Shown: positions 55,281 through 63,871 of the stretch, piece by piece
Numbering within the stretch: position 1 is the first letter of the stretch
Layout: every line of letters starts with the position of its first letter
Source: a virus
Virus record (IMG/VR): IMGVR_UViG_3300035698_003924
Location: 1 to 64,000 of that record
Length of the DNA stretch: 64,000 nt
Reading direction: 5' to 3' (one strand)
Made by a program: the position numbers and the translations under genes
Notes under the pieces: model-generated
What the model saw: only the letters and a program-made list of their open reading frames with translations
Database searches by the model: none
Told to the model about the DNA's origin: nothing

Positions 55281-55916
55281 ATGAGCGAGCATGATTCAGC
55301 AAACCCAGTACCCGCACCCGAAAGCGACGCGGTACCCATGGAGACTCACTCCTCCGCTTGGGGCGACATCACTGAACCAGTAGACCCCACCCAAATAAAA
55401 AGAGCCGAGCCTGATTCACCTAATCGTTGTCAGGCCGCCGTGGCTATGGGCCAGTGTCCTAACGAAATTGCGCTCGGCGCCACAACCTGTCGTGTACATG
55501 GTGGCGCGGCCCAACAAGCTAATGCCGCTAAAGCCTCACTCCGTAACTATCAGGTCGGCAAGTATCAGGCCCGTCTCGAACGTTTCTCCAGCTCCGACGT
55601 GATTAAATCGCTGCGCGAGGAGATTGGTATCTTGCGACTGTTGATCGAGACAATGTTTGAGAAGTGCCAGGACAGCCACGACTTGCTCCTACAGTCGGGG
55701 CCGATTGCTGATTTGGTAATGAAGGTCGAGAAAACCGTTGTCTCGTGTCACACCTTAGAGGGCAAGTTGAAGCAGGTCCTCGACAAGCAGGCACTGATTC
55801 AGTTCGCCGGTGAGGTAGTTGGCATCGTCGGCGACGCGCTACCCGAAGCTCCCGATAAGATTGACGAAATCTCTAATGGCATTTTGGCCCTAATTGGCCG
55901 TCTAGGTGAGGAATAA
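55281..55916 (+). CDS. Probable terminase small subunit
   Basis: 211 residues; GAAGCATATT precedes ATG, without a strong ribosome site. Disordered acidic start, then RCQAAVAMGQCPNEIALGATTCRVHGG, a Cys/His motif common in phage proteins encoded just before the large terminase. NYQVGKYQARLERFSSSDVIKSLREEIGILRLLIETMFEKC follows as a coiled-coil oligomerisation region. Position upstream of the large terminase gene supports a DNA-recognition packaging subunit. Confidence 0.65.
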   Translation: MSEHDSANPVPAPESDAVPMETHSSAWGDITEPVDPTQIKRAEPDSPNRCQAAVAMGQCPNEIALGATTCRVHGGAAQQANAAKASLRNYQVGKYQARLERFSSSDVIKSLREEIGILRLLIETMFEKCQDSHDLLLQSGPIADLVMKVEKTVVSCHTLEGKLKQVLDKQALIQFAGEVVGIVGDALPEAPDKIDEISNGILALIGRLGEE

Positions 55917-55919
55917 CCG

Positions 55920-56240
55920 ATGTGTAAGTGTAACGACGTCAACGTATACGAACTGCCCGACTCAATTCGTGGCGTGAACAAGACTCACTCCTCAGCAGGT
56001 ACTGCCGAGGAAATCATCGGTACCCCGCCGTTCACCGAGGGTGCGACGATTCGTATCTCTGACGGTGGCGCGGCCCCGATCTTCGTGGGTTCCACGAAAA
56101 TCGAGGCCCAGGCGCATAAGCTCGGCACCGATGCCGTAGGCCTGCTTACCTTCCGCTTACAAGGCAACAAAACCACATTCTGGGTCGATACGGCCACAAG
56201 CAACAATTATCAGGCCACTCAGATTTCTATCGTGAAGTAG
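55920..56240 (+). CDS. Hypothetical virion-associated protein
   Basis: 106 residues, 3 bp after the previous stop (GAGGAATAACC upstream). Beta-rich: GATIRISDGGAAPIFVGSTKIEAQAHKLGTDAVGLLTFRLQGNKTTFWVDTATS. Could be a decoration or small head protein because of size, fold type and position, but I do not recognise it. Confidence 0.6.
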   Translation: MCKCNDVNVYELPDSIRGVNKTHSSAGTAEEIIGTPPFTEGATIRISDGGAAPIFVGSTKIEAQAHKLGTDAVGLLTFRLQGNKTTFWVDTATSNNYQATQISIVK

Positions 56241-56254
56241 CCCAACGGTAACCC

Positions 56255-57940
56255 ATGACCCAACTCGCGCCCACAAAGAATACCAGCGTGTTATACAAGC
56301 TCATGGCTGAACGTATACACTCTGGTCTCAAGCGTAAATCGACTACGACGTGTAGCCGGTGGGCCAAGAATTATCGAATCATGGGCCAGCCGTTCCCGGG
56401 ACCGTGGACCTTTGACCATCACCCGTGGGCTAAAGGGATGCACGACGCCGACGAACAGCTCATTGTGGGTATGAAGGCCGCCCAGATGGGCTTCACTGAA
56501 GTCTGCTTGAATAAATCATTCTTCAGTATCGACGTGCATGGGTATTCCGTGCTGTATGTTCTCCCGGCGCTGAACCCGGATGCCTCTAACTTCTCAACAT
56601 CTCGTTTCGACCCCGCACTAGAGATGTCGCCGTACCTGTCCAGCTTATTCTCCAACGTCAAGAACGTCGGTCATAAGCGGGCAGGTAACGCTAATCTCTT
56701 CATCCGTGGCTCTCGTTCCCGCGCGAATCTCAAATCGCTACCGGTCGCCCGTCTGGTGTTCGATGAAGTCGATGAGATGGTTCAGGCGAACATACCTCTC
56801 GCCCTGGAGCGTCAGTCTGGCCAGACTCAGAAGTGGGTAGATATGATTTCCACGCCTACCGTAGATGGTATGGGCATCGACGTCTATTATAATGAATCAA
56901 CGCAGGATCACTTCTTCTTCAGGTGTCCGGGCTGTAGCAAGTTCATCGAGCTGCTGTTCCCAGATTCGCTGGTCATCACCGCTGAGAGCCTACACGACCC
57001 CAAGTTACAGGACACGCACATCATTTGCACCTCATGCTCGAAAGTCTTGGACCATAAGGCTAAGTCCGAGTGGCTCACCCTAGATAACACGAGATGGATC
57101 CCGACATTTGAGGGCCGGGCCTCCAGAGGCTTCTACGTGAATCAGCTCTACTCGTTCACGGTCTCTCCGCAAGAGCTGGCCGTATCATACCTCAAGGGCC
57201 AGATCAATCCGGCCGACGAGCAGGAGTTCTTCAACTCCAAGATGGGCGTAACCCACGTCACACAGGGTGCGCGAATCATGGAGACAGACATTCAGAGCTG
57301 TATAGGCTCCTACATCTCCCCGCTTACTGTGGACAGCTCGGAGCTTATAACGATAGGGATTGACGTCGGTAAGTGGCTCCACTATGAAATCACGCAATGG
57401 TCCTTTCCCGATGGTAATATCCATAACGACCTTTCTTTGTCCGCCGTACCTCGTGTCCTTACCGCTGGCAAAGTTCTCGAGTTCCACGAGCTGGATGACC
57501 TGCTGATTGACTACCGCGTGGTCTTTGGTGTGATTGACGCGAATCCGGAGAAGCGCAAAGCGTTGGAGTTCGCGAAAAGATACGAAGGCCGGATCAAACT
57601 CTGTTACTATACACGCGGGAAGTCCGGTCGGAGTATCACGACACATGCGGAAGAAGAATACACCATCTCCGTAGACAGATCATCGTGGATGGAGGCGGCC
57701 CTCGGAAGATTCCGGGCCAACAGAATCACCATCCCAAGAGACATATCCCAGGAATACCGGGACCATCTGCAGGCCGTAGTGAAAATCTACGAGAAGGACG
57801 CCGATGGTAACCCCACCGCCAAGTTCGTAACAGGCCAGAATGTCCCCGATCACTTTGCACATGCACGGACGTATAGTGAGCTGGCATTACAGTTCGCGGC
57901 CAGCATGTCCGCCTCAGAGTCTATAACAGGTGTCTACTAA
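56255..57940 (+). CDS. Terminase large subunit (GpA-like)
   Basis: 561 residues. The ATPase has KAAQMGFT (~74-81), a deviant Walker A with the lysine at the first position as in lambda gpA, and ARLVFDEVDEM (~165) as Walker B. A zinc ribbon CPGCSKFIE ... CTSCSKVLDHK follows (~225-270). The nuclease domain begins ITIGIDVGKW (~368) with a later VIDANPEKR. It packages DNA into the prohead and cuts it. TAATG coupling to the portal gene. Confidence 0.88.
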   Translation: MTQLAPTKNTSVLYKLMAERIHSGLKRKSTTTCSRWAKNYRIMGQPFPGPWTFDHHPWAKGMHDADEQLIVGMKAAQMGFTEVCLNKSFFSIDVHGYSVLYVLPALNPDASNFSTSRFDPALEMSPYLSSLFSNVKNVGHKRAGNANLFIRGSRSRANLKSLPVARLVFDEVDEMVQANIPLALERQSGQTQKWVDMISTPTVDGMGIDVYYNESTQDHFFFRCPGCSKFIELLFPDSLVITAESLHDPKLQDTHIICTSCSKVLDHKAKSEWLTLDNTRWIPTFEGRASRGFYVNQLYSFTVSPQELAVSYLKGQINPADEQEFFNSKMGVTHVTQGARIMETDIQSCIGSYISPLTVDSSELITIGIDVGKWLHYEITQWSFPDGNIHNDLSLSAVPRVLTAGKVLEFHELDDLLIDYRVVFGVIDANPEKRKALEFAKRYEGRIKLCYYTRGKSGRSITTHAEEEYTISVDRSSWMEAALGRFRANRITIPRDISQEYRDHLQAVVKIYEKDADGNPTAKFVTGQNVPDHFAHARTYSELALQFAASMSASESITGVY

Positions 57941-59643
57941 TGGCTACGAACTTCAAGATTAACCAAATCGTGCACCCCGAGTATGCCGCAAACATCGCGA
58001 GTTGGGAGAAATACCGGGATACGTATGCTGGCGGTTCCCAGTTCGTAGAGAAGTACGTCAAGAAGTTCAGTCTCCGCGAGGAACAGACAGATTTCACAGC
58101 TCGTAAGGCACTAAGTTACTGCTCCGCCCACGCGAAGGCCGCTTTGATCGACGTTAGGAACGCTATTTTCCAGCGTATGCGGGATATCACGCGCGAAGGC
58201 GGCTCACCGTCGTTCCAGGAGGCCGTTGTCGGTGAAAGTGGCGGCGTGAATCGCTCTAACAGTACAATGAATCACTTCTTGGGCAAAGAAGTGCTCCCAG
58301 AGCTACTGGTAGAGGGCAAAGTAGGCGTATACCTGGACCGTGGCACCCAGTCTGCGGATACATCACTACTTGAGTCCCGTCAGAACATGCCGTATATGTA
58401 CATTTACCCCGCGGAGTCCATCAGATCTTGGACATACGGCCCCGATCTGGAACTTACGGACCTTTTGCTTGAGGATACGGTCGAGATAGTCGATGATGCA
58501 ACAAATCTGACCGTCGGCACCGAAATGCGTTTCCGCCTGCTCAAACGCACCCCCGCCGGCGTCGAGGTCACATTCTACGATGCAAATGGCGACCCGATCC
58601 TGGACGACGCGTTACTCACTGGCACCCTAGTCCTCAATCTGCCGCGGATACCTTTCGTGATCTTCGAAATCAGCCAGTCCCTGCTGACAGACATCGCGGA
58701 TCAGCAGATCGCCCTAACAAACTTGGTCAGCTCGGACATGAACTACTGTACACGTAGCGGTTTCCCGATCTACGTGGAGCAGTTCAATCCGCTCTCGAAT
58801 TTTGAGGATTTACGCCGAGCTGACGTAGCTCGTACTGGGGCAGAAGGCGGCACAGCTGATGAAGCACCGAAAGCCAAGCCGAATGAAATCAATACCGGCG
58901 TAGCTCAGGGTCGCAGGTATCCTAAAGGTCTGGAAGCGCCCACATTCATCCATCCGTCGCCGCAGCCGCTACTCGCGAGCATGGAGAAGCAGGAGCAGAT
59001 TAAGCAGGACATCCGCCAGAATATCAATCTCGCCCTCACCAACATCGACCCCAAGCGCGCTTCAGCTGAATCAAAACAGGTAGATGAGCGTGGCTTAGAG
59101 GCCGGTCTCTCGTATATTGGCCTCGTCCTACAACACGGCGAGATGCAATTGGGTGAGATGTGGGCGCGGTATGAGCGTACCGATGCCGTCCCCACCATCA
59201 CCTACCCGTCGAATTACTCACTCCGTACTGATGAGCAGCGCGCCGAAGAAGCTGATGGTCTGCTCGAAATGCTGCCGAAGGTTCCGTCAATCACTTACCA
59301 GAAGACACTGGCCAAACGCGCCGCTGCACTGGTTATTGGTCACCGTGTCACGACGGATACGCTGCGCGCTATCGAGGGCGAAATCGATAAAGCCCAGGTC
59401 ATTGATATTGACCCCAAGCGACTGATAGAGGACCATGAGGCCGGACTGGTCTCCACAGAGACCACCTCAAGTGCCCGCCTCTACCCGGATGGTGAAGTCG
59501 AAAAGGCCAGTAAGAACCACGCAGAACGTTTGGCACGGATTCAGGATGCGCAGACACCTGTTGGCGTCATACCAACTAATCCCGCCGCCCGTGGTATCCC
59601 GGACGGTGCTGTTACTCCCGTCGCTGAAGCTAAGAAGGAATAA
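57940..59643 (+). CDS. Portal protein
   Basis: 567 residues directly after the terminase. DFTARKALSYCSAHAKAALIDVRNAIFQRMRDITREGGS and MNHFLGKEVLPELLVEGKVGVYLDRG are features of one group of phage portal proteins. The middle is mixed alpha/beta, and the C-terminus is a flexible charged region. Dodecameric portals form the DNA channel and head-tail vertex. The call rests on position, size and these motifs. Confidence 0.8.
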   Translation: MATNFKINQIVHPEYAANIASWEKYRDTYAGGSQFVEKYVKKFSLREEQTDFTARKALSYCSAHAKAALIDVRNAIFQRMRDITREGGSPSFQEAVVGESGGVNRSNSTMNHFLGKEVLPELLVEGKVGVYLDRGTQSADTSLLESRQNMPYMYIYPAESIRSWTYGPDLELTDLLLEDTVEIVDDATNLTVGTEMRFRLLKRTPAGVEVTFYDANGDPILDDALLTGTLVLNLPRIPFVIFEISQSLLTDIADQQIALTNLVSSDMNYCTRSGFPIYVEQFNPLSNFEDLRRADVARTGAEGGTADEAPKAKPNEINTGVAQGRRYPKGLEAPTFIHPSPQPLLASMEKQEQIKQDIRQNINLALTNIDPKRASAESKQVDERGLEAGLSYIGLVLQHGEMQLGEMWARYERTDAVPTITYPSNYSLRTDEQRAEEADGLLEMLPKVPSITYQKTLAKRAAALVIGHRVTTDTLRAIEGEIDKAQVIDIDPKRLIEDHEAGLVSTETTSSARLYPDGEVEKASKNHAERLARIQDAQTPVGVIPTNPAARGIPDGAVTPVAEAKKE

Positions 59644-59645
59644 TC

Positions 59646-60089
59646 ATGGCCACATATGCAAGTATTGCCGAGGGCGACGCGTACTTCCTCTTGCGCCTCA
59701 ACGCCGAGCCGTGGTCAGATGCCACAACAGACAACAAAACCCGTGCGCTGAATCAGGCTACCCGAATCATCGACAGATTGAACTTCCTGGGCACACGCAC
59801 GGACGACGATCAGGACTTACAGTTCCCGCGTGACGATGACTCAGCGATCCCCACAGACATTGTCAATGCCTGTTGTGAATTGTGCCTTGCACTATTGGAC
59901 GACGTTGACCCCGACCTAGAGTTTGAAACGCTGTCTATGGCTAGATTCAAATTCGCAGATGCTGAGGCAAACTATAGTAGGCAGACCGTACCTATGCACA
60001 TCCTAGCAGGTGTCGTAAGCGTAGAAGCCTGGAGATACTTGATACCCTATCTTAGAGACCCCAATGAAATGCATATCAACAGAGTCTAG
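59646..60089 (+). CDS. Head-tail connector (DnaT-like domain adaptor)
   Basis: 147 residues. MATYASIAEGDAYFLLRLNAEPWSDATTDNKTRALNQATRIIDRLNFLGTRTDDDQDLQFPRDDDSAIPTDIVNACCELCLALL: the pattern of phage 'DnaT-like' adaptor proteins (helical, R/D-rich, with a QFPR motif) that bind below the portal. Position between portal and scaffold fits. Confidence 0.72.
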   Translation: MATYASIAEGDAYFLLRLNAEPWSDATTDNKTRALNQATRIIDRLNFLGTRTDDDQDLQFPRDDDSAIPTDIVNACCELCLALLDDVDPDLEFETLSMARFKFADAEANYSRQTVPMHILAGVVSVEAWRYLIPYLRDPNEMHINRV

Positions 60090-60099
60090 GAGCCGTACT

Positions 60100-60891
60100 A
60101 TGTCGAGAAACCTGAGATTCACCAAATCGTATTGGACACCGGCCTACGAGGGCGAGCCCGCCCCGGTCACTCCCGCACCGGTCACCCCGGCACCACCCGC
60201 GCCGGGTACAACGCCCGCACCGCCGAAGCCTGACGCTGAGGCGCAACGGCAGTTGGAACAGTATAAAAAGACCACCGCAACATTGGCCGCAGAGATCGAA
60301 ATGCTGAAGAAGCGCGCCGACCTCACAGCGGGCGAGAAGTCTGAGATGGAACAGCGTCTGGAAGCTGCACAGAATCAGTTGCTCACCAAGGAAGAACTCG
60401 CAGCCCAGGCCAACAAGAAACTGACTACCGAGCATGCAGCGACTATTGAGGCGCTTACAGGCGAGCGCAACAACTGGCAGTCCCGTTACACAGACTCAAT
60501 GATTATTAGAACCATCAAGGACGCGGCAGCGGCGAATGAGGCTTTCGAAGCCGACCATATCGTCGCAATATTGCGTTCCAATACCAAGCTCGTTGAGAAG
60601 AAGGATGAGGAAGGCAACAGTTTGGGGTTTGAGCCCCGCACACAATTCGATACAGTAACAGCCGAGGGTAAGCCAGTTACGCTCGACCTAACCGTAAACG
60701 AGGCTGTCGTGAAGATGAAGGAACTCCCGAAGCACCAGAACCTGTTCAAGGGCGAAGGTGTCAGTGGTATGGGAGCGAACTCGCGACCCGCAGGCAGCCC
60801 CGTTGACCTAGTAGCAGCCGCCAGACTCAGCCCCGAAGCCTATCGTAAGGCACGGGCCGTTTCCGAGCTGGCCAACGCACCCAAGAAATAG
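60100..60891 (+). CDS. Capsid scaffolding protein
   Basis: 263 residues from ATG 60100 (AGGAGC upstream); the longer frame from 60064 overlaps the adaptor and lacks an SD. Pro-rich N-terminal linker (APVTPAPVTPAPPAPGTTPAPP), then a long coiled coil (~45-125) and a C-terminal domain. Located directly before the major capsid gene. N-terminal NLRFTKSYWTPAYEGEP is unusual. Typical of scaffolds that guide prohead assembly. Confidence 0.78.
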   Translation: MSRNLRFTKSYWTPAYEGEPAPVTPAPVTPAPPAPGTTPAPPKPDAEAQRQLEQYKKTTATLAAEIEMLKKRADLTAGEKSEMEQRLEAAQNQLLTKEELAAQANKKLTTEHAATIEALTGERNNWQSRYTDSMIIRTIKDAAAANEAFEADHIVAILRSNTKLVEKKDEEGNSLGFEPRTQFDTVTAEGKPVTLDLTVNEAVVKMKELPKHQNLFKGEGVSGMGANSRPAGSPVDLVAAARLSPEAYRKARAVSELANAPKK

Positions 60892-60901
60892 GAGTACGAC
60901 C

Positions 60902-62287
60902 ATGAGGTACCGATTTGTTCCCAGCTTGTTCACCCCGGCCCACGCCAACAGCCTGGAAGCGTTCATTCCGGAAGTTTGGGCGCAGGAGTCCCTGCTTGTC
61001 CTTGAGGAGAATATGGTTATCTCCAACTTGGTCAATAAGGATTTCTCGAGCGAGGTTGCCGCGTTTGGCGATACCGTCAACACCCGCAGTATCGCTGAGT
61101 TCGAGATGGCCCGCAAGACGGACGCGGACGAAGTGACCACGCAGAACGCCGAGGCCACCAACATCCCCGTTGTTCTGAATCAGCACAACTACTCCAGCTT
61201 CATCATCAAGGATGGTGAGGAGTCCAAGGGTTTCCAGAACCTTCGCGAGAAGTATCTGGTCCCGGCGGTTCGCTCAATCGCCCGTGGTATGGATCAGTTG
61301 CTGTTGGCTCAGGTCTATCAGTTCAAGGCCAACAACGCCGGCTCGCTCGGCACCGCGGCCTCCAGAGGCTCAGTCCTGTTGACTCGCGAAGTCATGAACA
61401 TCAACAAGGCGCCGCTGGAAAACCGTAACTTCATCATCACCCCCGGTGTCGAGACAAACCTGCTCGACACCACGCAGTTCATCGACGCCAACACGCGTGG
61501 CGATGATGGTTCGGCGATGCGTGAAGCCAACATCGGGCGTCTGCTCGGCTTTGACTTCTACATGGCCCAGAACTGTCCCGCGATTGCGGACGGTAACACC
61601 GTTCACACCGCTGCGGTGAATCTGATCGCCGGTTATGCGGCCGATTCGACGTCCATCGCCATCGACGGTACCAGCGAAGACTTGGTCGCGGGTTCCTGGT
61701 GCACGATTGGCGGCGACATGATTCCGCAGAAGATCACCACCGTCACTGGCTCGCCCACGACGCTGCTCACCATTAGCCCTGGCCTGAAGCGCGCCGTGGT
61801 CAATGATGCAGTCGTCACGGTGTACGCTCCGGGCGCCGTGGATCTGCTCGCGGGCTACGCGGCCAACTGGTCCAAGCCCATCGTGGTGGACGGCTTCTCC
61901 GTCGCCCCGAAGGCTGGTCAGCTCGTTAGTTTCGATGCTGGTGCCTCGAAGGACGTGTACGGTACCATCGGTACCCCGACCACGACCAGCATCTTGCTGG
62001 ATCGTCCGTTGGTGGTCGCCGAAGCGAACGACGACGTTGTCGGTATCGGGCCGGCTGGCGATTACTGTTTCGCCTTCCACCCGAATGCCATGACGTTGGT
62101 GTCTCGTCCGTTGGCGGCCCCTGCCCCCGGTACGGGCGCGGCCTCCTTCGTCGCAGACGCGAACGGTCTCGGCATCCGAGTCACGATCACGTACCAGGGC
62201 TACAAGCAGGGTCACCTCGTTACGGTGGACATGCTGTGTGGTGTCAAGGTGCTGGATACGTCTCTCGGCGCTGTCATGTTCGCCTAG
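60902..62287 (+). CDS. Major capsid protein (HK97/P22-like fold)
   Basis: 461 residues, TAGGAG upstream. Starts MRYRFVPSLFTPAHANS, then FIPEVWAQESLLVLEENMVISNLVNKDFSSEV, as in P22-type coat proteins, and ends in TYQGYKQGHLVTVDMLCGVKVLDTSLGAVMF. A beta-rich insertion (~235-365; AGYAADSTSIAIDG ... SFDAGASKDVYG) resembles an extra surface domain. Codon use is strongly biased and GC-rich, as expected of the most abundant virion protein. RFVPSLFTPAHA is repeated at the start of the tail-tube gene. Confidence 0.88.
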   Translation: MRYRFVPSLFTPAHANSLEAFIPEVWAQESLLVLEENMVISNLVNKDFSSEVAAFGDTVNTRSIAEFEMARKTDADEVTTQNAEATNIPVVLNQHNYSSFIIKDGEESKGFQNLREKYLVPAVRSIARGMDQLLLAQVYQFKANNAGSLGTAASRGSVLLTREVMNINKAPLENRNFIITPGVETNLLDTTQFIDANTRGDDGSAMREANIGRLLGFDFYMAQNCPAIADGNTVHTAAVNLIAGYAADSTSIAIDGTSEDLVAGSWCTIGGDMIPQKITTVTGSPTTLLTISPGLKRAVVNDAVVTVYAPGAVDLLAGYAANWSKPIVVDGFSVAPKAGQLVSFDAGASKDVYGTIGTPTTTSILLDRPLVVAEANDDVVGIGPAGDYCFAFHPNAMTLVSRPLAAPAPGTGAASFVADANGLGIRVTITYQGYKQGHLVTVDMLCGVKVLDTSLGAVMFA

Positions 62288-62295
62288 TCCGCTCA

Positions 62296-62334
62296 GGAGT
62301 GGGATCAGGGAGGGGTGCAAACCCCTCCCACTCC
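62296..62334 (+). terminator. Strong hairpin after the major capsid gene
   Basis: GGGAGGGGT (62308-62316), GCAA loop, ACCCCTCCC (62321-62329), extended outward by GGAGT/ACTCC. No T-tract, so it may act as a partial terminator or mRNA stabiliser for the capsid transcript. Confidence 0.75.
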
Positions 62335-62345
62335 CAAACTATCTT

Positions 62346-62519
62346 ATGTGCAACAAACGCCTTATAAAGAAGCTCGAAGCTGTGACTCAGAGAATCACAG
62401 CGATACCCAACAACAGTCCACCCAAGACCGCGCTCGTTATCCGAACTACGGATAAGACGCTACAAGCGGCATTAGAGTTGGTGGGACTGAAATACGTTGA
62501 TGCTGAGGGAGGCCAGTAG
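62346..62519 (+). CDS. Small hypothetical protein
   Basis: 57 residues from ATG 62346, the first start after the hairpin. MCNKRLIKKLEAVTQRITAIPNNSPPKTALVIRTTDKTLQAALELVGLKYVDAEGGQ: alpha/beta. Weak ribosome site. Not recognised. Confidence 0.5.
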   Translation: MCNKRLIKKLEAVTQRITAIPNNSPPKTALVIRTTDKTLQAALELVGLKYVDAEGGQ

Positions 62520-62522
62520 TAG

Positions 62523-62978
62523 ATGGACATTACGCCAGAGGTACCTGCTGCAAGTGACTGGGATAGATATGCTATGTTTGTCACCCAGGCGATTCAAGAA
62601 CACACAGCAGGGATTGCATCGGTTTGGCAAACCATGGACAGCAATGCTCGTAGCGCAGAAGCACAGTTGGCAAAGGTTTCAAACAGCGGTCAGGCTGCAT
62701 TGTTTCAGCATCAGCAGGACGAAGCAAAGATGTGCAGGGGATGCCATGAGCGTTTGGCCGGTTTGGAGAATCAAGTTGGCACAAACTCAGAGAGTATCGC
62801 CAACTCGTTCAGCGCCGCTGGTAAGTCGGACTTCAGGCTGTGGAGTCTCGCGAAAGACTTAATCATCTTGATCCTGGCCGCGTCTGTTTGGCTGTACTCC
62901 ACACAGCATACATCCACCGTACCCACTAAGTCGGCGCCTAAGAAAGTTGAGATCCAACGTGGTAATTACAAACCATAG
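62523..62978 (+). CDS. Hypothetical protein with C-terminal membrane segment
   Basis: 151 residues. Helical N-terminal two thirds with CRGCHERLAGLENQ, then LWSLAKDLIILILAASVWLYS, a likely membrane helix, and a short basic tail. A membrane-anchored protein inside the head-gene run is unusual; it might be an internal or lysis-related protein. Overlaps the next gene by 20 bp. Confidence 0.58.
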   Translation: MDITPEVPAASDWDRYAMFVTQAIQEHTAGIASVWQTMDSNARSAEAQLAKVSNSGQAALFQHQQDEAKMCRGCHERLAGLENQVGTNSESIANSFSAAGKSDFRLWSLAKDLIILILAASVWLYSTQHTSTVPTKSAPKKVEIQRGNYKP

Positions 62979-63384
62979 TCAAGTCAAGCGCATCTTGTAT
63001 CAGCTCAAGAAGATTTTTGGAACCTCGATTGTCTTGAGAGAAAAGACTGCCACGACAAACTATGCCACGGGCGCGATAACCAACTCTGTAGATACGCTCA
63101 CAGTCAAGAAGGCTATACTGCTGCCCCGTAGGATGCAGCGGCAGTTTGACTATGACCTGTCTTTCATTGCAGCCAACAAGAATTTCACATATGGCGGGCT
63201 GTATGATTCAAATACCCGGTGGCTCATAATTGATGAGCGTGACGTTACGGGTGCTTTTGATATCACCCTCAACTATGAATGCGATGCTAATGGTCTCAGG
63301 TACGACGTCGCTGAGGTCAACTATGACGATTACTCAAAGGTGTACTACCTACGTATGATTAATACCGCGAATCTCACCGCATAG
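62959..63384 (+). CDS. Head closure/connector protein
   Basis: 141 residues from a GTG at 62959 (GAGATCC upstream); a TTG at 62947 is the alternative. Beta-rich: TIVLREKTATTNYATGAI-like start (SIVLREKTATTNYATGAITNSVDTLTVKKAILLPRR), then FTYGGLYDSNTRWLIIDERDV, as in head-closure proteins that plug the portal. The call depends mainly on position between capsid and tail genes. Confidence 0.6.
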   Translation: MVITNHSQVKRILYQLKKIFGTSIVLREKTATTNYATGAITNSVDTLTVKKAILLPRRMQRQFDYDLSFIAANKNFTYGGLYDSNTRWLIIDERDVTGAFDITLNYECDANGLRYDVAEVNYDDYSKVYYLRMINTANLTA

Positions 63385-63392
63385 GAGTAGAC

Positions 63393-63869
63393 ATGCCTAT
63401 AAATGCGAACTGGTCCCGATGGATTTTCGCATCAGTCATACAGCACTTCGACGCCCGCAAGGCTGACTTGTTCCTGTATGTGGAAGGCGAACACAGGGAG
63501 ACAGAGGGCAAGCCCAACGTGATGGAACTGCGTATGGACGGCCCCTACACTACAGAAGTAAGCAAGAATTACTTTCGTGTATTTATCGAAGTCAACGTAC
63601 TTATTCAGACAGCCGTGCTAAATGTGGATTTATACCAACACAGGACGAACATAGGTGCAGCTGAAGCAGCGTTCACAAACTCAATTTTACTATACAAGTT
63701 GGGCGGCCTAGCTGGTGATACTGGCGATCTGGTTGGGTGCCTACGGTTAGAATCAGATTGGCGTGGTAGGGAAAGAGTACAGACCAGCGACTTTGGTCTT
63801 GTGCGCCCGAATACGCCTGTGCTACAAGCGACCATCGAAGGTCACTACGAGATTTTCCTGGAGGTCTAA
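63393..63869 (+). CDS. Tail completion/tail terminator protein
   Basis: 158 residues, TAGGAG upstream. Mixed alpha/beta, beginning MPINANWSRWIFASVIQHFDARKADLFLYVEGEHRETEGKPNVMELRMDGPYTTEVSKNYFRVFIEVNVLIQT. Length and position directly before the tail tube gene fit a tail terminator. Not confirmed by any motif. Confidence 0.6.
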   Translation: MPINANWSRWIFASVIQHFDARKADLFLYVEGEHRETEGKPNVMELRMDGPYTTEVSKNYFRVFIEVNVLIQTAVLNVDLYQHRTNIGAAEAAFTNSILLYKLGGLAGDTGDLVGCLRLESDWRGRERVQTSDFGLVRPNTPVLQATIEGHYEIFLEV

Positions 63870-63871
63870 TC

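Noticed and set aside
61370-62320. 316-codon minus-strand frame over the capsid gene
   Set aside because: Mirror of a codon-biased gene; Arg/His/Gly-rich composition and no start signal.
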